Source: Incurvaria masculella
Taxonomy: Eukaryota; Arthropoda; Insecta; Lepidoptera; Incurvariidae
NCBI GenBank assembly: GCA_946894095.1
Contig: OX335641.1
Coordinates: forward strand, 8,884,501-8,948,500
Direction of reading: 5' to 3'
Length of the DNA stretch: 64,000 nucleotides
Under the pieces are notes generated by a model. That model did no database searches. It saw nothing but the letters and a program-made list of their open reading frames with translations, and was not told the origin of the DNA. Positions 1 through 12,299 of the stretch are shown piece after piece. Within the stretch, counting starts at the first letter, position 1, and each line of letters opens with the position of its first letter. A program made the translations under genes and the position numbers.

Positions 1-780
1 TGGTATATTTTGATACCAAGGATGAATTACGCTTCTATAAAATGATAAACAATAATTATTCATACATTATAAAATATCTAGGAATGAGCGGATGTAATCA
101 TCGTATTAACGAAACATTCCTTTTCCATGTAGTCCTTGTATTGACTTTTATTAAATACAATGTTAGCTTTATATGGAAATAGTCAATATTTTGTCAACTG
201 AGCGTAGCAAGTCATTAAGATTCTACCTTGCTAGAAGTATTTTAGATTGTAAAAGTATATTTATTCGAATATTATTAGAAATTTTGTTAACACAGTTATT
301 GAGAAAAAAAATAAGAATTATTAATGGTTAGGTTTTGAAAAGTTACATTACACATAAAAAATCAATTTAAAAAAATATATTATAGAATTATTAAAAACAG
401 CTCTATATATGTTCACAAAATTTGCCTATAAATAATGCAAGCAAGGAAGAAAATAAGTACCGGTGTTGCAAAAGTAAAAAGAGTATTATTAAACAGCATG
501 AAAATATAAGAGAATCCCTTTCAGTCTGAAGGAGTTCTCGTGAAATGTTCCGAGTAAAGCGAAAATGTATTACACAAGTGACGACACACAAAAGCTTGTT
601 CGGGGAGGGGGAGGGGGGTGGATTTCTTTATACTTCTTGCATCTTCAATATTTTAAGGTGCTTACCAAAATTATTTTTGATGGAAGTTACGGCGGGAACA
701 AGGGGTGATTTCATATCCCAAATACAATCTTTATTCGTCAGGTAGGTACATATAAATATTTTTGAAAATGCACAAGTTAT
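1..780. other. AT-rich non-coding stretch
   Basis: No exon, RNA gene or repeat could be recognised here. The short open frames are AT-rich chance ORFs. A G-rich run (GGGGAGGGGGAGGGG) lies near 603-618. Confidence 0.5.
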
Positions 781-793
781 AGAAAAATGTTGG

Positions 794-1020
794 TTTAGAG
801 TCTAAGAGCCGATTTTTCCATCCTCAGATAGTATTTATTGGACTGATGGTACAAATTCACGTTTGTCAAAAGACGGATAGTCATTGCCGGAGACTAATTT
901 AATCTATCACAATTATATGACCATAATTTTACTAATAAATATATGTACTTATATATCGAATATATAAGAAGAAGCGTAAATAAATCCATCGAATAGTTAT
1001 CTGGCTGTTTATTAGACTAT
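794..1020 (+). repeat. MITE family A (GATTTTTC termini), copy 1
   Basis: The left end reads GCCGATTTTTCCATCCTC and the right end carries the imperfect inverted form GACTATTGAAAAATC. The inner blocks (a GACGGATAGTCATTGCCGG block, and a block around ATCGAATAGTTATCTGG) recur at 4088-4505 in reverse orientation and again near 49384-49560. This makes it a dispersed non-autonomous element with short inverted ends. No coding capacity is visible, and I did not find a clear target duplication. Confidence 0.6.
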
Positions 1021-1301
1021 TGAAAAATCTGCACTTAAATCATGCAAATTTCACACTCTCAAATGCAACGGCATGGGATTCGAGCATTTCAGGTATTTAT
1101 ATTTTACTATTCATAAAATCCATAGAGTTTCCTCAAACGTTTTCCTTGTGTCATCTTTATATATGTTTTGTCTTAAACTACACAATGACGGCTATAAACG
1201 GATTTTAGTTAAATAAAAACCCTTCGAAACGCATTTCCGAAACTATGAAAGCCTTATCAGTGTTTTTTAACCACGACAACAGAAAATATTCTCTAGTAAT
1301 A

Positions 1302-1640
1302 TGGTTTTTTTTTTTTTATGTGACTGGACATGGATGGCTAATACCACAAGTTCTGTCATGGTATTAGCCCAACACACCACATGGGAACTAGGTGCCATGC
1401 CAGGACCTTCCGCTTCGACCATCGTTCATCCAATGCGATGGTACCAACCCGGGCGGGATAAACCCTACCACCTTGTAAGGAAGGGGACCTACAGCTTAAC
1501 GTGGAATCCGAACCACGGCCAGCCTCTCTCAACGGTCGAATGGTCACCCATCCAAGACCAGACCGGACCCAGCGTTGCTTAACTTCGGAGAGCGATCGCC
1601 GAAGTGTCGCGCCACTGGGCCACTCTCTCTCTATTTATAG
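1302..1640 (-). repeat. SINE copy, 5S rRNA-headed type
   Basis: Read on the minus strand, a short A-box-like start (GGCCCAGTGGCGCGAC, about 1610-1625) is followed at about 1545-1600 by a segment that matches the 3' half of 5S rRNA. It contains CCGAAGTTAAGCAACG and then CTTGGATGGGTGACC, the box A and box C parts of the 5S internal promoter. The body (GGTAGGGTTTA, GCCCGGGTTGGTACC, CATCGCATTGGATGAA, GGTCCTGGCATGG, GGTATTAGCCATCCATG) is shared with the tRNA-headed copies at 11608-12030 and 26470-26868. The A-rich tail is the T run at 1303-1317. Confidence 0.75.
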
Positions 1641-1799
1641 TACCTCTAATCCAGGCGAGTTTTTGATTTAATAAGTATGAAACGGGAGTATCAATTTTGA
1701 AACACGAATTTACTAGTTTTGAGAGAAATATATAGAAGCGCAATTTCTGAGGCCTAATCGGACTTAAATTTGACTAACGAATGTTTTTCGTTTTTTCAG

Positions 1800-1946
1800 T
1801 CGGACTCCAGAGCAAGATGCGAAAAGTCCTGCCCCTCCTCCGAGGGTTCCCTACTCTCCAGCATCCTGCCAGACAAGTTATCGGGCTCCATCTGCACCGC
1901 ACTGCTGTTCATGCTCGGCTGGAAGCTCTTGGCCAGCAAGCGGTGA
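1800..1946 (+). CDS. Terminal exon of an upstream gene, C-terminal membrane anchor
   Basis: A strong acceptor (pyrimidine tract, then TTTTTTCAG ending at 1799) opens into a frame of 48 codons ending in TGA at 1944-1946. About three quarters of its codons end in G or C, unlike the surrounding AT-rich DNA, which is the main reason to think this frame is coding. The peptide starts SDSRARCEKSC and is serine-rich. It ends with a hydrophobic helix (ICTALLFMLGW) followed by KLLASKR, the layout of a tail-anchored or C-terminally anchored membrane protein. Other frames over the same DNA are also open on both strands but lack this bias. The upstream exons would be outside the window, so the phase cannot be tested. 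I do not recognise the family. Confidence 0.45.
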   Translation, partial: SDSRARCEKSCPSSEGSLLSSILPDKLSGSICTALLFMLGWKLLASKR

Positions 1947-2570
1947 ACTTCCGAGGAAGTCGTCGGGATTGTACGGAAATTGGTTATGATGGAAGGCATT
2001 ATAATGTTGGACCAATCGGCGAGGGCGGGGATTGGGGGGGTTGCGATGGTACTTAACTACGATGTTGGATGTAACCATTCTCGATTGTTAAGGTGAAAAT
2101 GTTGTATATTGTGTATAATATTTAACAATATAATGGGGATTAAGTATGCCTCAGAGATGAACAATTAATTTACTGTCAATTGTTTTTTAAATGCCTTCCA
2201 TGGGTCTATATCTTATAATTATGATTTAAATTAGATCAAAATAAGCTTAATTTTGCCAATATAGTGGACATGTGTTTACTATGGATTTTCCATATTTCAA
2301 TTATTAATTCAATATTGCTATGTTTTAAAGTTTGTGCTTTTTTTCTTTAGAATTGATAGTCAGGATATTAAAGGTAATTAAGTGGGTGCATTAACTTTGG
2401 GGAAGTTATTCTCAAGACCGAAATGAAACGGTTTTATTGTACAACGAACGTGCGGACAGACATACTGACGGACGGGCGGACGGACATCGTAAGCTAAGTA
2501 ATAGGGTTCCGTTGACACCCTTTCGGTACGGGACCCTAAAATGTAACACCATCGCAAATTAGGACAAATT
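1947..2570. other. Intergenic, with a fragment of the GTCCGTCC repeat (2440-2545)
   Basis: Mostly AT-rich and without features. The stretch 2440-2545 holds a short, reversed, decayed fragment of the repeat described at 55731-56032. It contains GGACGGGCGGACGGAC and AGGGTTCCGTTGACACCC. Confidence 0.5.
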
Positions 2571-3090
2571 ATGTGCAGGCTAAACGACTTTCCCTTCGTT
2601 GTTTACTTTATAGCGCTCCCAGTGGCCAACTGTGAGGTTATAAGAACGCAGACGCCATTCCCATTGAAAGCCCAAGAACATCCCGGTGGGGACCATAGCC
2701 CTGTAGGTTTTCGGTAGGCCTTGCCAGCTCAGCATATTGCTTTGGTACTATTAATGGCGAGTGCCACGTGGACTATGTCCACTCCCTATTTTCCAGATTG
2801 GTACTGGAGCGGTAATGCACGCTCACCGCCCGCAAACGAGGCTGTTAACGTTTCAATCCACGGTCGGGATGACACATAGGCACACCCATATCTTCAGTAT
2901 GCTACCGGAGTTGTTCGTTAGGCACACTCACTTCCAGATGCACATAATGCATCCATCCATTTCATCGCTTCGCGGCTGGATCGATCAGTACTTCTAGTTT
3001 TTCAGACTACCACCGGAGGTGTCATCCAGACCTGACTCTCCACCTTCCAATATAAAAAGGGCAACTCGCAAAACGTTCCCGTGTTCCTTT
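2570..3090. other. GC-richer island with a TATA-like motif, probably repeat-derived
   Basis: This stretch is clearly less AT-rich than its flanks and ends with TATAAAAAGGG at about 3051-3061, followed by a pyrimidine-rich stretch. That resembles the promoter part of a solo LTR or another retroelement end, but I could not define boundaries or a target duplication. A related block (TTAATGCCTAGAT and, further on, GGTA-ACAAATAAA) appears both just downstream at 3238-3330 and at 17985-18070, which supports a dispersed repeat. Confidence 0.3.
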
Positions 3091-4087
3091 CTCTCTTAAA
3101 TTAGCCAAATTCTGTCAATGTGATTGAGATGTTAGTAAAAACTATAGCAATATTGTTTTACAAATGGTTATAATGTATTTTTTCCCGAGCGGAAATAATT
3201 TTAATCAACTCACACTGCCTAGACCATAGACTTAAGACGCGTTAATGCCTAGATCTGTGGCCTAGACACTGCGAACAAACTATAAGTTATAACGAATAAC
3301 GTGGCAGAAACTTTTGGTAAACAAATAAAAATATTAATAGATTTTTTTTTCATGTCGTAAAAACAGGTATAATTTAAAAAAATACAACGCATTGAAATGA
3401 CAACATGGTCCTATAGTGCCATTAGTTACAAAAAATACTTTTCATCATATTGCTATCATTATCCCATTTGGTATTTTGGTTAGTACATTCCCCTAAAATA
3501 TGTTGATACAAATGGTTGATAAAAAAAAAATTAAATGAAAATAATGATATAGCCACTTGTTATCTAATAGTATGTGTTCCAAACCGACCAAGAATGTAGT
3601 GTATTTAAATTGTAATGGAAACATGTTCTGGAATCTTCAAGTTAAATTTTACCAAATTTCCGGTGTTCGGTTAGGCTGAAATGTCATTTGTTCAGGAATC
3701 TTGCAAGTTAAATGTAACCCACTTCCACTGAAGCTATCGGGCAGAAATTTAAAAGACACGTTTTGCTCTCGTGACAATGTTCAATAATATAGAAACATGT
3801 CAAACATAAAAATAAAATCGATATATATTGAAAAAATTTAAAAAAAACTTCTATTAAAATACTCTGAAAAGAAGAAAATTAACTTTAAATTAAATTAAAC
3901 CTATCAATTTATTAAATACACAATTTATATGATATATAATATCGTCGCGAGATTTATCGGTGTAAATAATCAAGTTTATAAAGTGTAACTTGATCATGAG
4001 ACAACTTTAATACCATATAAATTATATAATGTAATACATTGATGGGTTTAATTTAATTTTAAAATTAATTTCTTCTTTTTAGTGCCA
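3090..4087. other. AT-rich intergenic DNA
   Basis: Apart from the repeat block near 3238-3330 noted above, I see no exon, RNA or repeat structure. Confidence 0.5.
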
Positions 4088-4505
4088 ATTTTTCAAAAGT
4101 CCGATAATCATTCAGATAACTATTCGACGAATTTATTTACGCCACTGCTTATCCATCTGTTATAGTAATTACATATTTTTATAATAAAAATCATAATTAG
4201 TTAACTGTGGTAGGAAATGTAATCCTCCGGTAAGGACTTCTGTCTTTAAAATAAACTTGTAGCGCCATCTCTCGTCATACCAAGACACTTCGCCCCGATC
4301 CTTCCCGCCGAAAGGGTGGACGCTCGGATCTACTCGACAGTGTTCGAAAAGACGTGACGCTGGCTGCGCGCACGCGCCGAGACCACGATTGGGACCGCAT
4401 AATTTCGCCTTTTACTGTGTATAACACTGTATAACCCGTTATAAACTCAAATTCTACTTTCAGACCGTTAATTACTATCTGAGGATTGAAAAATCGGCCC
4501 TTAGA
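4088..4505 (-). repeat. MITE family A, copy 2, with a GC-rich internal segment
   Basis: This is the same element as 794-1020 but reversed. It opens with a TTTTTCAAAAGTCCGA end and the GATAACTATTCGACG block, then carries the CTCCGGTAAGGACTTC block, and ends with CTGAGGATTGAAAAATCGGC. Between about 4255 and 4440 it holds a GC-rich stretch with no counterpart in the other copies, so this copy is about 420 bp rather than about 230 bp. Confidence 0.6.
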
Positions 4506-7500
4506 GCATTTAACCGAAAAAAAAAGTTAAATGTTTTTCTACTATTTTATCTATTTCACTTGATTTAGGTACTCAACCTTTATAATGAATAAAAATTCAG
4601 CTTTTAATGGAATAGTTTCGTTTAGCTTTGCAAAAAAAAAATTGTCATATTTAGCTTTATGAAATGTTTTACCAAAATTTTCTTCAATTTAATTTTAATA
4701 ACAAAACAAAATACATTACTTAATTTTCTAAATTACCTTAAATTTTAATTTAACTTTTAATGCTTCCATCATATTTTTTAACAAATCTAAATGATAAGTT
4801 ATAGAATAAATACTTTTAAGTTTTTCTACCAGATATATTTATTGGTCTCTGATACAAATAATCTCAGAAAATTGTTCCAAAGAGAGCAAACCTAAAACGA
4901 ATGAACATTTATTGATCTCATTTTCGAAAACATTTATTTTGAATGTTTTGTTTTTTATTGTAATAAATATTAATATATTTAGAAAGATAAGATATATTTG
5001 TGCCAAGTTGGAGAGATTATTAACATCGGGATGTGGAGAAAAGTAATTATATTTTTATATTTTTAGTGACATTATACACATTATTCCGATATTTCCATCA
5101 TTAAATATAACATTCAATGTGCAAACATTTTTGCATTTGTACATAATGTGCCAGTTTACACACATAGCTATTAGACTTAGGAATTCACTCAAAGATATTT
5201 AAGATTTGTAAACCTAACTAAAAAAAAACATGAAATATTTTACTTCCGTTAACATATATTGTTCTGTCATTTTCCGGCACCATCGGGATTATAATGTATT
5301 AAAATGTCCAATCAAAAATCAATCAAATTCCTAAAATAAAAATTCAGTAAAATGTATGAATATAGAATATTTGTATACACAGATAATGTCTTTACATTTT
5401 AGCATGCGTGCATACTAGCAAATCCGCAGACTTTATACAACAAAAACGCTCTAATTTCCTGCAATTTAAATGTTTACCAGTCGCCAGTAGTGCTGACATG
5501 CATGCGAACTCAAATACTTTTAGGCGATTCTTAAAATGTATATTTCTCATAAGCCGTTAACATTTTTGCATGCTACATATATCTTTATTTTATGTTTTGT
5601 GCTAGGAATTGTATCCTAAATGCTGCAGGTATCCTAAAACACATTATTTTAGCAGGTCACACATGAAATAATAAAACACTATAACAACAACATGTTGGTC
5701 CGATATTTCTACCGAATTTCTTACTGTATTGCTAGGGTTCTTAACAAATCATTAAAAAAGGACCATGACCCATTTTTATCAAATGTTCGAAATTGTGAAA
5801 AAAAAGGATGCATAACACATTTATTTCGTCTATTTATATAGACTTACGAAAAATCTCGGGACATTAAAAATATTGTAAATAATAATATCACAAATAACTG
5901 TATATAATCATTTTAAAATGCCCAAATTGTTAGCGATCTGTAGGGTTTAAGTTTCGATGTTATTAAAGTATAAACTTTTTACAGTAAATATAATTATCAG
6001 AAACGTTAAATTGGTGAATTAGGATTGGTGCATGCATTTTTCTTGTAATGTGGTGTAGATTTGTAGCAATTCAATTCAATTTTTTTCACGAAAATATGAA
6101 TTTTTTTAAATATTTATTGGGTATTGCAAAAATCGAAATAACTCATTATTTTAGCAACATATTATTTCAATATTTGAAGTTTTGTACACTTCTATCACAT
6201 CGTCAAAGTTTTAGTAAACAGGTAAATATAGAATTCTACAAATTATTAAAAGTAATTAGGCAAAGTTTGTCATTTAGTAAAACTTTTAACAGAAAAATAA
6301 AAAAATTCAACATTCAAAATTAAAATAAGTCATTTCGGCAATATTTGTCATTAATTATAATTCGGTAACATCGTAAAATATAAAATGAAAGTCAGATACA
6401 TTATTGAATCATTATTATTATTTTAAAAATATGCACGGCACAATTAAATTACTATTCCAACTATAAAAAGTGACATCTTCTAAAAACAATCCACAAATTA
6501 TGTATTATTATTTTTTATAATCCCACTATTACAGTGTTACAGTGCATCAAAACACTCAATCATTACAATCCACGAAAGATGAGGAATATTCTATGTACGC
6601 GAGTGGGGGAAGTATTTCCTTTAACTTTCGTATGTTCCGCCGGTACTCGCTAGTAAATCCTTTTCAATAAACATAACTAGACTAAAAAACTAAACTTAAT
6701 TTGCAATAATATTGCTATACAATGGGCTATTTTAGTTTCACTTTCTATCCACATTCTATTTAAAAAAAAATTATATTTACAAACCACCAACTTTACTACT
6801 AACTTTATTACTATCATAACTTTTCGTAATCATTTAGCGCGCCACAATCGGGCATTGCGAACTTATGGTTTGATATATGAGTTTGATATAGACTAATTAT
6901 ATTTTTAAATTAATTTTTTTTCCAATAAAAAATGTCAACAAAATTCTTACTTCAGAATAATTCTCAATTTTAAAATCGAAATTTTGCTATTAATATGCAC
7001 AAGTGTAATTAATTAGTTTTTTACATTGTTTAAATTATTATCTCCACATTGGTTACATTATAAATCATAGGTTTGTACATAATAATATTGTTTTAATTTA
7101 TGCATTTTTTTCGTGAGACCAATAAAGTAGTTTTAACTAAGCTCTACAAATTAAGTTGTAAATAGTTATATCAAAATGTACTTATCTTAAGATTACGTTG
7201 AATTACAAAACTTTTGAAGAATGTGTTCATTTGTGATACTTAACTTAGGAAGGATATATATGAAAAAGTTTTCCCATGATCTCCTCAAAATTCTTACGCA
7301 CATTTCTATAATATATGTGAGTTGAGTTGAATGACAAGTATATACAATTTCTTTTATTAGTAACATTCTAAATTGCTTTGAGGCCAACTCAAGTTCATAC
7401 AAAGCTTATGAAATTGTCTTTCGATTGACTCATTTAAGCATCGAATAATGTCAGTAAGAATTTTTGTAAATACAATTGGATTGTTCTTGTTCTTATAACT

Positions 7501-7984
7501 ACGCATCGAAATTATAACAACATCAATTAAAACATATGAATAACCGATACATTTAGCACAATTTTATATGAATAAATATGGGAAATTCTCATATTACATT
7601 CGATATTTAATTTTATTCAAATACTTAGAGATGCTTGATAATTTAATAAACATGTTTATTGCTAAGCACAAAACTCCGCCTGTAAATATATGCTAGAATT
7701 GTACATTCATTGATATAGTTAAGAAACTTTTAATTACAATTAAGCATTTTATATGATTAGCAATAATTTTTATACCCAAAATTTACTGTTAGACGTTAAA
7801 ATGCTTAATATATTTTATTTTATTACGGCTGATGTTTTTCCTAACATAAATGCAGTTATTATTTTTCAATATACATTATCCTACAAAACATGTTTTTTAT
7901 TCCCACCGATCTGATGGTTTATTCCAACATGGTCTGAATGCAACATTATGAGAAATTGTCTTCAATAATATTTCGGAGGAACTG
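4506..7984. other. AT-rich intergenic DNA
   Basis: About 3.5 kb of very AT-rich sequence in which I recognise no gene, RNA or structured repeat. The ORFs near 6048 and 7193 are low-complexity chance frames rich in Phe, Ile, Asn and Lys. Confidence 0.55.
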
Positions 7985-8260
7985 GGTGAGATTTTTTTAT
8001 ATAACTGGATATGGATGATTATTACCATCTGCTCCCTTTACGACATTACCCAATACATGGGAGCAAGGTGCCCAGTTAGGACCATTCTTATATTGCACGA
8101 CTTCATAGAAAATAATTGAAAACACGGACAACTTCCATTTGTCGCTTCCACGATCGTTCATTCCATGCATTGAGAACCTAGTTATTAGGGAATTTAAACA
8201 GTTTTACATGGGTTCCAAACCATGGTATGACCATTCCGAGAAGTTCCCGATGATGTCAAG
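7985..8260 (-). repeat. SINE copy, old and diverged
   Basis: Decayed blocks of the SINE body appear in minus orientation: a TGGATATGGATGATTATTACC block, an ACACGGACAA block, a CGATCGTTCATTCCATGC block and ATGGGTTCCAAACCATGG. The head is not recognisable. Confidence 0.5.
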
Positions 8261-8491
8261 TCGAGGCGTAACGGCACTGGGTTACCGAGGCTCATAAACC
8301 GTATCCCTTAGTATAAAGTACTCGGGGGCAAATATAGTGGGACCAATTGCATTTACAGTATCACATGGTTTTCGAGCTAATTAAATCGTTAATATTTCGA
8401 AAAACTATGTGGCCTGCATGTTTGCCGAAAATGCACTTTTCAATCGGATAAAAAAGAAAGAGACGCTTGTCCTGGTCTTAGAAACCAAGGT

Positions 8492-8538
8492 TAGAGTTAA
8501 CAGAAGAAGAATTTACTTTGTCATTACTGTTAACTCTA
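8492..8538. repeat. Short perfect hairpin (12-bp arms)
   Basis: TAGAGTTAACAG at 8492-8503 is perfectly complementary to CTGTTAACTCTA at 8527-8538, with a 23-nt loop. No gene context suggests a function. Confidence 0.5.
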
Positions 8539-8539
8539 C

Positions 8540-10800
8540 TGAAGCCGCAATGACTGAATGCCAAGAATCCACGCCCAGTTGATGAAACTTTAACGTTTTT
8601 TTTTTAAATTGTCCCATCAAACCTCCGTTGAAGAACTAACTTACCTTAACTTAACTTAGGGAGAACTGACCTAGGTGCCACATGGAAATATATCAAACGA
8701 GTGACGGTATTGCCATTAGAAAATCTGTTCCGAGCATTACGAACTTGGGTTTCGAGTTTATTAATAATTTTTGGCGAACTTTGAAACCCGGGATATTTAT
8801 AGTTCTAATACGACAATAACAGAAACACTACGACAACAACTAAAATACTTATTTAATCCGTGGTAGGGTGGGTAAAGTGAAACTAATGTCTACTTTGTAA
8901 AGTTGAAGTTGGTGCCTAAGCCATACCTTATTATGTGCCCAAGCCAGATAAAGTAAAAATTGCTATGAAATGTTTTAGTTGGAAAACTTACCAACGATAA
9001 AAGTTTAATACAAAACTTCAATTTCATATTGAAAACTGTTGTTATATTTTCCTTGAAAATCTAACATTACGTTAAAGTTTTATTACAGACGAGCTTTTTC
9101 TCGGGGCTGCGCTCGCGTTAAACTCTAATTTGTAAATAACTCGGGATGTAATAAATTTAGAGTTTTCAGGCAGGTGATTATATCCACCTGCATTCAGGAT
9201 CACAAAATTCATACATGATTTCATTTATTTATAACATTTAACATCTAGACTTTACATTAGATACTTTATATTAAATGCATTCTACACAATTTAAGCGAAG
9301 TTCTAAAACATTGCCGTGTTAAATTTACTTGAAATGATATGGAACCTGCGATGACAAGTCTTTTCGTGCTAAGTCAAACTGTGACGCAAGCTACATGCAT
9401 GGTTATGATATAACATATACAAGTAGGTATAATTAGGTAGGTACATGTATGTATTATAACTGATATGAAAGATATTATTATATTATGATATGAAAAGTTG
9501 CTTGCCTTCAATGTTGGAACAAGTTATAGAAAGATATCAGCGCAACAGAAGAATTCTCCATCTAGATATTGCTCCAGCTTTCTTTAATAGTAGAGTTTGT
9601 CCTTTGCCAAACGCAAGCGTATACCGCAAAACTCGCACGTATATCCATATATATTTATTATCCTGATACACTTAACGAAATTATAAATTCAAAAGAAGCA
9701 ACGCCTCCGAAAGAAGGAATAAATACTTCACATGATGATTTTAAATGCATCTAGGTAGTTATAAATTGAGGTTAAGTAGCCACATACCTATGTATCATAG
9801 CATATTATCTTGAAATTGAGCTTTAAACTTTTTGTCGTAACCGAAAATGTAATACCTCAACATATTAGAGGATATTGGTATCTTATTCAAATCAATTGTT
9901 GTTAAAAGTTCTTCCGCCTAAACATTTCCTTAATTTTCCACTGCATAGTTAAAATACTCCATAATGGATACACTTCTTTACGACTTCAGACGCGCATATT
10001 CACCAAATAGTGACTTAAACAATAAAGTATCTTTAAAACCTATATATAATTTTTAAGACCATAATAACCCACATTCTTATGTGTACCGAAAATAAAATAA
10101 CTCAGTGACATGTATGTTGTGACATCCCTAACTTTGTTTTATTATTTTACTATACCATTGCATAGCGTTTCATGTAAAAAAACCTTCATTGCAAATTTTA
10201 TTTATAGAGGGCCAACAGTTTCCTATTGAAATAGCTGTGATATACGGAGAAGGTTCTTAAAGATGTTTACTAAAGTTAGCTCTTTAATAGCACAGAAAAC
10301 ACATCATATTACTAAAACCACTAATAATCCATCACAATCTTGTCCATATGCAAATAAAGAGTCTGCTACTGCTGATTTTAAATTTCGACTAAATTTGAAT
10401 TTCAAATTGGGTTTTTTTATTCCCGCCTTAGTAATGTGTGAACTATGTAGTCGGTGTTAACTTTGATATTCGTATGCAAATACCTAGGAAGGGCTCCATC
10501 GGCGATCTATCATTGCTATATTGGTTGCAAAATTGGATTTGCGATGGATGCCTGTCACAATGTCACCGTGGGCTATTCATTCGAATTACTTTTTTGTTGT
10601 GTTGTTTGTTTGATATGAGAATATTGTGAACACAAATTATTACAATCGGTAGTTACTAGTTATTTTTTAAAAAAATCATTTAATAGGCTGAATAAATCTC
10701 TCATGTGAACACAAAAGTTTTGTTTTGTCGTATTGTGTTATATTTCAAATATATAATAAATTTACTTTAAGCATTTCAGCGGTTGATTCGAGCATTTGAA
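8540..10800. other. AT-rich intergenic DNA
   Basis: No supported gene. Short open frames near 9569, 10263 and 10438 lack codon bias, flanking splice signals or recognisable protein motifs. Confidence 0.5.
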
Positions 10801-11075
10801 TAAAAAAGTATTTTCTGTTTTATACTATTTTATTTTATATTATTATTATATTTTTACAAATTAGTTTGGTTTGAAGTTCATATTTATTAATATTGACCAA
10901 AATCAAATGTTTTAATTCTTTATTTCCATTTATCGTAAATATAGCCTAGTTAGGGTAAAGTACATGTATGACCGTATAAACTTAAAGTATGAACTTCAAA
11001 CCAAACTAATTTATAAAAATAGAATGAAAATATAAAATAAAAAATATAAAATAGAAAATACCTTTTTTCTAAATT
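10801..11075. repeat. MITE with long inverted repeats of about 85 bp
   Basis: The left arm (about 10804-10890) and the right arm (about 10985-11072) are imperfect reverse complements. The best block is TTAGTTTGGTTTGAAGTTCA on the left and TGAACTTCAAACCAAACTAA on the right, flanked by AT-rich arms ending in GTATTTTCTGTTTTAT and its counterpart. The middle of about 95 bp is non-coding. It is a fold-back non-autonomous element of unknown superfamily. Confidence 0.7.
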
Positions 11076-11607
11076 TACCAACAAAATCTTAGAGTGTACT
11101 CAATATAATAGTTACAATAATTTATTATGTGTTAACTACTCATTACTTCCACTTTTAAATATCCAACTTAAAGGAAGTCACACGATCAAATATTAAATTT
11201 CAAGTACCGATAGAAAAGAACAATCCCATACAGGATTACTTGTTTCCCACAACTTACGTACGTGACGTCGTAACACGGATGTTTCATTATAATCCGGAAT
11301 TATTGGAGAATTATGCGCCGTCATACGATTTCGAAATAGTCGGATGGGTTTCCCAAACTGTTGAACGTGTGGCAGTTTTTTGGTATGATAAACTTCAGTA
11401 GTTATTGTTGCATTTGGTGAATCAGTTGGATATATTTTTTTATTTTCTGGCATTCTATGCCTACATAAGCGTCTTGCATTTAATCCAATTCCAATAAAAT
11501 AAATGTAGAGCTTATTCAAATTACCCGAAAAAATCAGAGAAAAATATGTACTGACGAAACTTCGAGTAATGAAGGTTGGAGGTCAGTGCAAAAATAACTT
11601 AGATGCC
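11076..11607. other. Intergenic, with an unrecognised minus-strand open frame (11519-11193)
   Basis: A 108-codon minus-strand frame is open here. Its peptide has no family motif I recognise, its codon use is close to background, and no splice signals frame it. I treat it as unsupported. Confidence 0.35.
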
Positions 11608-12030
11608 ATTAGAGCGGCTCGTAGCCTAGTGGCGCGGGGACTGGCCTAGCGTACCAGAGACCCGGGTTCAATACCGACTTGCACCACTGTCTTTCTCTTT
11701 CAGAGTTCGATAAGTGCATTTCGTCACGAATGCGAGCTGCTCCATGGTTCGGAATCCATGTAAAACTGTAGGTCCCCTTCCCCTACTAGGTGGTAGGGTT
11801 TAAGCCCGCCCGGGTAGGTACCATCGCATTGGATGAAAAGATGGTCGAAGCGGCAATTAAAAATTGTCCGTGTTTTCCATCCAGTTCAATGTAGCCGTGC
11901 TCATAAAGGGAAGGTCCTGGCATGGCACCTTAATTCCTTCGGGAATGTGGTGAATTGGGGTAATATCATAACGGTAGTTGTGTGGTATTAGCCATCCATG
12001 ACAGGTCGCATAAAAAGAATATAAAAAAAA
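11608..12030 (+). repeat. SINE, full-length tRNA-headed copy
   Basis: This is the best reference copy of the family, about 420 bp. A tRNA-like head carries an A box (TAGCCTAGTGGCGCGG) and a B box (GGGTTCAATACC at about 11668). The shared body follows: CTGCTCCATGGTTCGGAATC, CGCATTGGATGAAAAG, GGTCCTGGCATGGCACC and a block around TGTGGTATTAGCCATCC. The A-rich tail ends near 12030. Pol III transcription and mobilisation by a partner LINE would be expected of such an element. That is inference. Confidence 0.85.
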
Positions 12031-12120
12031 CATTTAGATGTATTATTCTTGGAAAAATGGATAGCTTTTAAAACATATATGTTTACAAAATTAATCTAAA
12101 AATACTACTAACGAGGTTAG

Positions 12121-12291
12121 ATTGAGCGTGCCAAGCTGATGGCGCTAGTGCTGGGACGGGCTGGCGATGGCGATCCAAGACGGCGAGAAGAAAGACTAAT
12201 AATTCTTCACTCAGGAGCAAGATCACTTGATACTCTTAATCTTAATCTCCTCTTAAAGGGGCAAAAAGGTGTGAATCACCTGGCCGAATGA
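12121..12291 (+). other. Orphan coding-like segment, 56 codons
   Basis: After an acceptor-like GAGGTTAG (ending 12120), a frame opens with high GC3 and few background codons. It reads ERAKLMALVLGRAGDGDPRR and then RREERLIILHSGARSLDTL, and ends in TGA at 12289-12291 after HLAE. It is much more protein-like than the surrounding DNA. It could be one exon of an unseen gene or a relic of a transposon ORF. The GAAAGCCCGTGGG stretch just downstream resembles repeat sequence seen near 43140-43200, which favours a repeat origin. I do not recognise the peptide. Confidence 0.3.
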
Positions 12292-12299
12292 CATGGTTT

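Noticed and set aside
1545..1600. Functional 5S rRNA gene
   Set aside because: Only the 3' half of 5S is matched and it is joined to a SINE body.
2440..2545. CRISPR-like or satellite array from GTCCGTCC and GGACGGAC runs
   Set aside because: These are simple internal runs of a dispersed lepidopteran repeat, with no spacers and no unit periodicity beyond 4 bp.
11193..11519. 108-codon minus-strand frame
   Set aside because: No codon bias, no family motif and no splice signals. The ends fall in AT-rich DNA.
11608..11690. Functional tRNA gene suggested by A and B boxes
   Set aside because: The acceptor stem does not close and the same head occurs on several copies with a shared 350-bp body, so it is a SINE head.
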